Translations under genes and position numbers: made by a program
Notes under the pieces: model-generated
The model's input: the letters and a program-made list of their open reading frames with translations, nothing else
Told to the model about the DNA's origin: nothing
The model's database searches: none
Part shown: positions 58,520 to 64,000 of the stretch, in pieces
Numbering within the stretch: the stretch's first letter is position 1
Layout of the letters: the number at the start of each line of letters is the position of its first letter
NCBI GenBank assembly: GCA_007115705.1
Contig: QXEO01000411.1
Span: 1,240,001-1,304,000 of the forward strand
Length of the DNA: 64,000 nucleotides
DNA from: Dactylis glomerata
Lineage: Eukaryota > Streptophyta > Magnoliopsida > Poales > Poaceae
Reading direction: 5' to 3'

Positions 58520-58832
58520 TGTCCTTGATGGCGTGTAGTAACAGCCTGTTGGGAACCCCAAGAGGAAGGTATGATGAGCACAGTAGCAAGTCTTCCCTCA
58601 GTTGTGAAACCGAGGTTGAATCGAACCAGTAGGAGAAAGCCAAACTTCAGAAGGTGATGCTTGCTAGCTTTGCGACACTCCAGACAATGGCGCTAGATAA
58701 ACTGCTTATCGACGTGTAGCTTTTCACCAGCAGCAACGTGAAACCTGCACACAACACAGCTAAAAACTTTGCTCCCAACTTACGATGAGGTTGTCAATCT
58801 CACCGGTTTGCTGTAAACAAAGGATTGAGCGT
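58520..58832 (-). repeat. Fragment of an A/C-family LTR
   Basis: From about 58545 (TGTTGGGAACCCCAAGAGG) it matches the plus-strand left end of the A and C LTRs up to GATTGAGCG, where element K begins. The rest of this LTR is expected beyond K's far end, outside the window. Confidence 0.75.
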
Positions 58833-59845
58833 TGATACGTCCAAAATGTATCTACTTTCCCAAACACTTTTGCTAATGTTTCTCCTCTAATTTGTATGTT
58901 TTAAATACAACTAATGCGGACTAACACTGTTTTCAGCAGAATTGCCCTGGTGTCTTGTTTTTGTGCAGAAATCCGACTTTCAGGAAAAATCCTAGAAAAT
59001 ACTGCAAAATTCCTATTTTACCAGAAGACCCACGGAGCCGGAAGAGGAGACGAAGAGAGGCAGGGAGCTGGGCTCACCACCAGGGGGCGCGGCCCAGCCC
59101 TGGCCGCGCTCACCTGTGGTGAGGCCGCCTCGGCCATCACCTCGACCCCTCCTTCCACCTACATATACCCTCTGACCTGAAAGGAGCGGGAGTTCGGCAT
59201 TTTTCCCAGATAGACTTCCGTCTACATATTGTTGTCCGGAACCCGAGGCCCCAAAGTGACAGAAATTGGGATAACCGAAGGGGATGGCTATGATGTGAGG
59301 ATCACATGTGTTCACCAAGTGTTAATGCTTTGCTCCGGTACTTTATTAAAAGGAGTACCTTAATTACCAGTAGTTTCCCTTGAGGCCCTGCTGCAACAGG
59401 CTGGTAGGACAAAAGATGTCGTGCAAGTTTCTCATTGCAAGCACGTACGACTATATACGGAACACATGCCTATGATTGTTAGTACTAGGATGCTTTATCT
59501 TATTTATCTGCAATTGCCCATGTCTCACTGATTTCATGAATTATCTTATCCATGCAACGCCCGTACATCCATCCCTATGCCTACAATATTTATCCTACTG
59601 TTTACTATTGGTACTATTACCGCTTTTATTTTACTACTGCTGTTACTGTTTCACTACTATCACCACTATAAAACTGTTGCTACTGATAAACCGCTGCAAG
59701 CAAGTCTGTTTCCAGGTGCAGCTGAATTGACAACTCATCTGTTAAGGCTTATAAATATTCTTTGGCTCCCCTTGTGTCGAATCAATAAATTTGGGTTTTA
59801 CTTCCCTCGAAGACTGTTGCGATCCCCTATACTTGTGGGTCATCA
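58833..59845 (+). repeat. 5' LTR of K (1013 bp)
   Basis: Starts TGATACGTCC, ends GTGGGTCATCA. Probable TATA ACATATACCC near 59161. The same TGATACGTC start is shared, on the opposite strand, by A and C. Confidence 0.9.
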
Positions 59846-59856
59846 AGACTATTTTT

Positions 59857-59874
59857 TGGCGCCATTGCCGGGGA
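59857..59874 (+). other. Primer-binding site of K (tRNA-Asp)
   Basis: TGGCGCCATTGCCGGGGA, 11 bases after the LTR; one mismatch to the PBS of A and C. Confidence 0.9.
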
Positions 59875-59933
59875 GCATAGCTTTATTTGTAAGTTCACTT
59901 GGGATTCATATTGTTCGCTGCAATCCTTTCATC

Positions 59934-61657
59934 ATGGGTAAACCTCGTGATGGAAAAGTTCCTATATTGCCATCCACTACAAGAAGAGGTACAACTTTGA
60001 ACACCTCTGTTGCTCTTGATTCACCATCTGTTATGAGTAAGTTGCTTACACCACCGCACACACACACTACTGCTACTTCTTCTACTGAGCTTGAAAATGC
60101 CACTGATAATTTAGATGATGCTTCTAGTGTACTTGATGAGAGTGGTTCGCTAGGTTCCTTTTTAGATGCTACAATTGCTAGAGCTAAGATGGGAAACACC
60201 ACTGTTACACCTATTAGTTCACCTGAGTCTAGGGAATGTCCTAGTGATGATTTTGATGACGCTTATATTGAGCTTGATGATGATTTTATTGCCGAAGCTC
60301 GGGCTACTCGTGATGCTAATGCTATTAAGGAACTTCTAGCAAGACGTGCTGTTAGATATAAATTATCTCCTGATGCTAAGTTTGCTGCTTCTCCCATAAA
60401 TATTAGAGATAAGGATTATGATTTCTCTTTAGATTTATCTTACATATCTATTATTGAGAAAGAACCTTTTTGTGGTACTGAAAATAAAAGTGCTATGGAG
60501 CACATGAATGAGCTTTCTACTTTGAGTAATTTGTTTTCTGATGATATTAAGCTTCTCACTTACTTTGTTGCTAAGATTTTTTCCTTTCTTGTTGAAAGAT
60601 GCAGCTAAAATATGGTTTAATAACCTGTCTCCTGGATCTATTCATAGTCCTATTGCTTTGGTTAATGCTTTCTTTCAGAAATATTTTCCTGCTAGTGCTC
60701 AACATGCTGCTGTGCAGAAAATCTTTGACTTTGAACAGGGAAAAGGAGAGATATTGCCTGAATCTTGGACAAGGTTTTGTTCTTTAATTAGAGCTTTGCC
60801 TAAAGAGCCATTGCCTAAAAATAAACTCCTTGATATATTTTATAATGGACTAACTGATGAATCTAAGACATATCTAAATAGTTGTGCTGGTTGTGTTTTC
60901 AGGGAAAGAACTCCAGCCGAAGCTGAAGAATTAATGGCTAAAATAAGCTGGAATCATGATGATTGGACTCTAGTTGAGCCAGCACCAGCACCAACACCAG
61001 CGCCAACTACAGAACCGACACCGAAGAAGAGAGGAATGATTGAATTAAATGATGAAGTTATGAGGGAAGCCAAGAAATCTCTTAAGGAGAAAGGTATTAA
61101 ATCTGAAGATGTGAAGAATTTACCTCCTATAGAAGAATTATGTAAGCCAATCCCTCACTCATCCACTATTGAGGTACACTCTCTCCAATGCTTTGATGAT
61201 AGAGATATTTCTTACTCTAAACCTCCTGATCAATGCTTAGATGAGTTAGATAATTTTATTGTTAAGCAAGATAATTTTAATAAAAGGGTGCTAAATCATT
61301 TGTTGGAAAATTCTAGAGCTATTAACAAGTTGCAGGATATTGTGGAGAGAACCTCCAATGATGTGAAGATACTTTTTAAACATTTTAAAATGGTTCAGAC
61401 TCAAATTGATCATCTTACCAAGGTGCAAAAAGACTTGCTAGTCAATGCCGCAAGAGAAAAACAAGCGTGTGAAATACGCACAAGAGGAGGTGCTACCACT
61501 CAAGACCCCTTATATCCTGAAGGACATCCTAAGAGGATCGAGCAAGATTCTCAACGCACTTCAAGAGATGATATTCCTTCCAAGAAGAAGAAGAAGAAGC
61601 ATAAAATAACTACAGAATCCTCTGAAGCAGGTAAGGATCCTAATAGTGTTTCTGTTT
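59934..61657 (+). pseudogene. Gag of K (frameshifted, 3'-truncated)
   Basis: ATG at 59934 follows the PBS by about 60 bases. The N-terminal part (to about 60580) is rich in Asp, Ser and Thr. A one-base change in a run of six T (60577-60582) breaks the frame; the next frame continues with the gag core (KDAAKIWFNNLSPGSIHSPI, QKIFDFEQGKGEILPESWTR), a Pro/Ala/Thr repeat (PAPAPTPAPTTEPTP, about 60978-61022), a coiled-coil-like region and a lysine-rich stretch (KKKKKKHK) near 61590. It then runs into LTR J. Athila-type by core motifs and PBS. Confidence 0.85.
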
Positions 61658-64000
61658 TGTGACGACCTCAAATTTGATAACAAATTCGAAGTGCCCGTTA
61701 TGTAATCCATCACAATCCCAGAATCAATGTTGTGATTTACATAACGTAGTTGATATCACAGTCATAGACATTAATAGTAAATAAAGGGGATTACATAGGT
61801 GGTCGCACAGACCAAACCTTACAATACATCAACATGCAGTGGAATAACACTTTGGGTCCATATTGTCAAGCTTCAACCGCACAGTCAAAGCAGACAGTAG
61901 GAAACGAGCCTAATTCGCAAAGCCGTCAATGAGTCCTTCCTTCTTGATCTTGCTCCTTCAAGTCTGGCCAAGTTGATAGCCAGGGACACAGCCATGAGTA
62001 CATTGGATGCACTCACAAACCATCTTATAAACAAAGTGATGGAAGAGATATGCATGGTTGATATGGTGGACTAAGCACTAAGTTTATTTGCAAAAAGCTA
62101 GTTTTGTTTCCCAAGAATGTTCATTGGTAGGAAAAGGAGTTTAGTTCTCTAAGTTCAATCTAAAGAGGAATTTCTAGTGTGTCAATATCATGGTCAAGTG
62201 AAGTCAATTCAATTCATGTCATTCACCAAGTTCACCATAAGTTGTTTTCATTATTGACAAAAGCCAGGCACAGCTTGCCAACCGTCCATGACCGCGGACG
62301 CGGCTATTCGAATAGTTTGAAAACCTCTGCAGAGGGGTACACTTTACCCACAAGAATCGATACATCTGCCGGGAGAAATCCACGGATCGTCATACACAAA
62401 GTATGCGGGGTTCAGATAATCAAACAAACTCTTTCACTTGTCTACCCTAGTATGGGATCCTTCCCTAGAGCCTGAGACACGGATTCCCCCGTTCCGGCGC
62501 CTCTAGTTTTGCCCACTCCGGGATGCCGGACGGATGGAAATCTTCAGGAAGGAAAATTTCCAATAACCACTTGGTTCGGAAGCAACCCCGCCTGGGATGC
62601 TTCTATAAAGGATGAAACAAGACCTCCCATACTAAAATAAACAAGCTAGGAATAAGCCCCTTCCCATTCAGGGGTAATGTGGTCGTACGGTATAATTGGC
62701 TCCCATAGTACATCACTCGTTGTCAATTTAGAAATACATTTCATAGTTCTTAGTCAAGATTATTTTCTTTCATAAAACCATCATGTAGGAGAAACCTCCA
62801 ATATCATGTTTCAAGTTCAAGTCACCAATTCTCAACTAGGATTCCCCTTATAAATGACCTCCAATTTTATTAGCAACTAAGCAACTACATTGAGGAATGA
62901 CCACTAAATAGAGTGGATAAACTCAGCTTGATGCTCTTGTTAAGCAAGAGATCACTATACTTCTATCATTCTACTCTAACAATTCAATCATGCAATTTAC
63001 TTAAAACCAGTAGAATGCAATATTAAAACTAGGCATTGGGAGTATGAATCAAAAGATGGCTTGCCTGGCTTGGCAAAGTCAAAATAGTCTTCATCTTTAT
63101 ATTTGATTGATTGCTCTCCATCTCCATTTCTTGGTTGACTTCGGGATCTATTCTCCTTACTCTCGTTGTCGTCTAATCGTCGAAAATCAAATAAGCATAC
63201 AATCACCACACAATTTACAAGCAACACATACTCAAGCAAATAAGGATACTTGGGGTAAGGGGAGCGATCTAGGAAGTCTATGGAGAGTGGTTTCGATTTA
63301 ATTGAGTTCATATAGATGGGATTATCACTTTCTTGACGTAAGTGAGGATTTAATTTACTTTGAATTGTGAAATATCTCTTGCAAGTCCTTATTGGCCAAA
63401 GTTCATATACTACTAGTATATTTTCAAGATTATGGTTCAACCAAAGAGGCTTCATAGGATTTGGAGTCTTTTTCTTTTATCGAAGCTATTTCTAGTTTGC
63501 AAGTATTTAGTAATCAAGTTTGAATCTAAAAATGTACAATCTAGGAATCCTAGTTGACTTGGATCCAAGGTTATAGATCACATTTAGAAATGTGGTTGAT
63601 TCAAATTGGTTTCATATCATTTCCAGATTTTGAGATAGGTGTGCAAGTTTGAGTTTCTACTTACTACTATGTAGTATTAAATTTCCAAATACTTCCTACA
63701 AGCTCACATGGACTAAGATCAATACCTATAGGTAGTTATTTGGAAATGTGGTTTAACAATAAAGGTTCCATAACAATTTCGATTATAGATTTGAGTTTAA
63801 TAAGATCCTATATGGCAAATGCCTATTTAACCATATAGGTAAATAGCATTTATTTTATAAGGTTCAAAAATGAGATCTAATGGTATAGGCAGATGGGTAT
63901 CACTAATTGTGAATTTCCAAAGTTGGATTTATATTTTTAGGAATTTTATTTGAATTGATATGGATTTTCTAAGTTGGAAAAACTCCTGTTTTGTTATTTT
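61658..64000 (-). mobile_element. Partial Tekay-like LTR (J), continues beyond the window
   Basis: Begins TGTGACGACCTC (the minus-strand 3' end of an LTR) inside K's gag. It contains the palindromic module in the same place relative to the LTR end (about 620 bases) as F, G and I. At least 2343 bp of LTR with no second end seen. Open frames in it are short and unrelated to known proteins. Confidence 0.7.
62284..62335 (-). promoter_or_regulatory. Palindromic module, LTR J
   Basis: Plus strand GTCCATGACCGCGGAC (62284-62299), CTATTCGAATAG (62304-62315), CCTCTGCAGAGG (62324-62335): the clearest form of the three-part arrangement. Confidence 0.55.

Larger units (their letters stand above)
58833..61657 (+). 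mobile_element. Athila-type retrotransposon (K), 5' part, cut by LTR J
   Basis: Complete 5' LTR (58833-59845), tRNA-Asp PBS, leader and gag. It inserted in an A/C-family LTR (left flank AGCGT) and is interrupted at 61658 by J. Pol and the 3' LTR are outside the window. Confidence 0.88.

Overview
The window is nuclear DNA of a grass, most likely a Pooideae/Triticeae-type genome. It is dominated by nested Ty3/gypsy LTR retrotransposons of the Athila, Tat and Tekay (chromovirus) types, plus a LINE remnant and a Stowaway-like MITE. Family labels (A, B, C, F, G, H, I, J, K) are mine; placement rests on read domains, primer-binding sites, polypurine tracts, LTR ends and target-site duplications (TSDs), not on a database search.

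Layout. 1-2137 is the 3' end of a Tat-type element (B1) inserted in a LINE whose 3' half follows (2138-3821). 3822-9715 is the only low-copy island. It holds one convincing host gene, a three-exon LLM-domain B-class GATA transcription factor on the minus strand (5340-6777), and a weaker gene candidate near 9004-9333. 9721-16457 is a complete non-autonomous Athila-type element (A, TSD GGCAC), followed by a second Tat 3' end (B2, to 17812). From 17813 a Tekay chromovirus (F) runs to 40178. F is split inside its protease by element G (18290-34041, TSD CATCC), which has about 4.05-kb LTRs around only 456 bp, and G is itself split by C (23215-30388), a relative of A. 40297-57618 is a solo Tekay-type LTR (I, TSD GTATT) split by a complete 14.4-kb Tat element (H, 40947-55335, TSD GCTTA). 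57624-58832 is LTR debris. An Athila element with LTR, tRNA-Asp PBS and gag (K, from 58833) is cut at 61658 by another LTR (J) that runs off the window.

Coding state. F and H retain most of their domain order but carry stops and frameshifts; A, C and G lack pol. H has both a conventional and an archaeal-type RNase H, and also a degenerate, spliced-looking gene set on its opposite strand between integrase and the 3' LTR.

Most interesting signals: (1) a structured module shared by LTRs F, G, I and J, in which 12-nt palindromes differ in sequence but keep their symmetry next to a GTCC...GGAC hairpin. In F, G and I it lies between a plausible splice donor and acceptor, so it would be present only in unspliced RNA, as expected of a dimerisation or packaging signal. 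(2) The antisense multi-exon genes in H. (3) A 28-bp tandem array in H whose unit copies the core of H's own polypurine tract. (4) An exact swap of the coding cassette between A and C.
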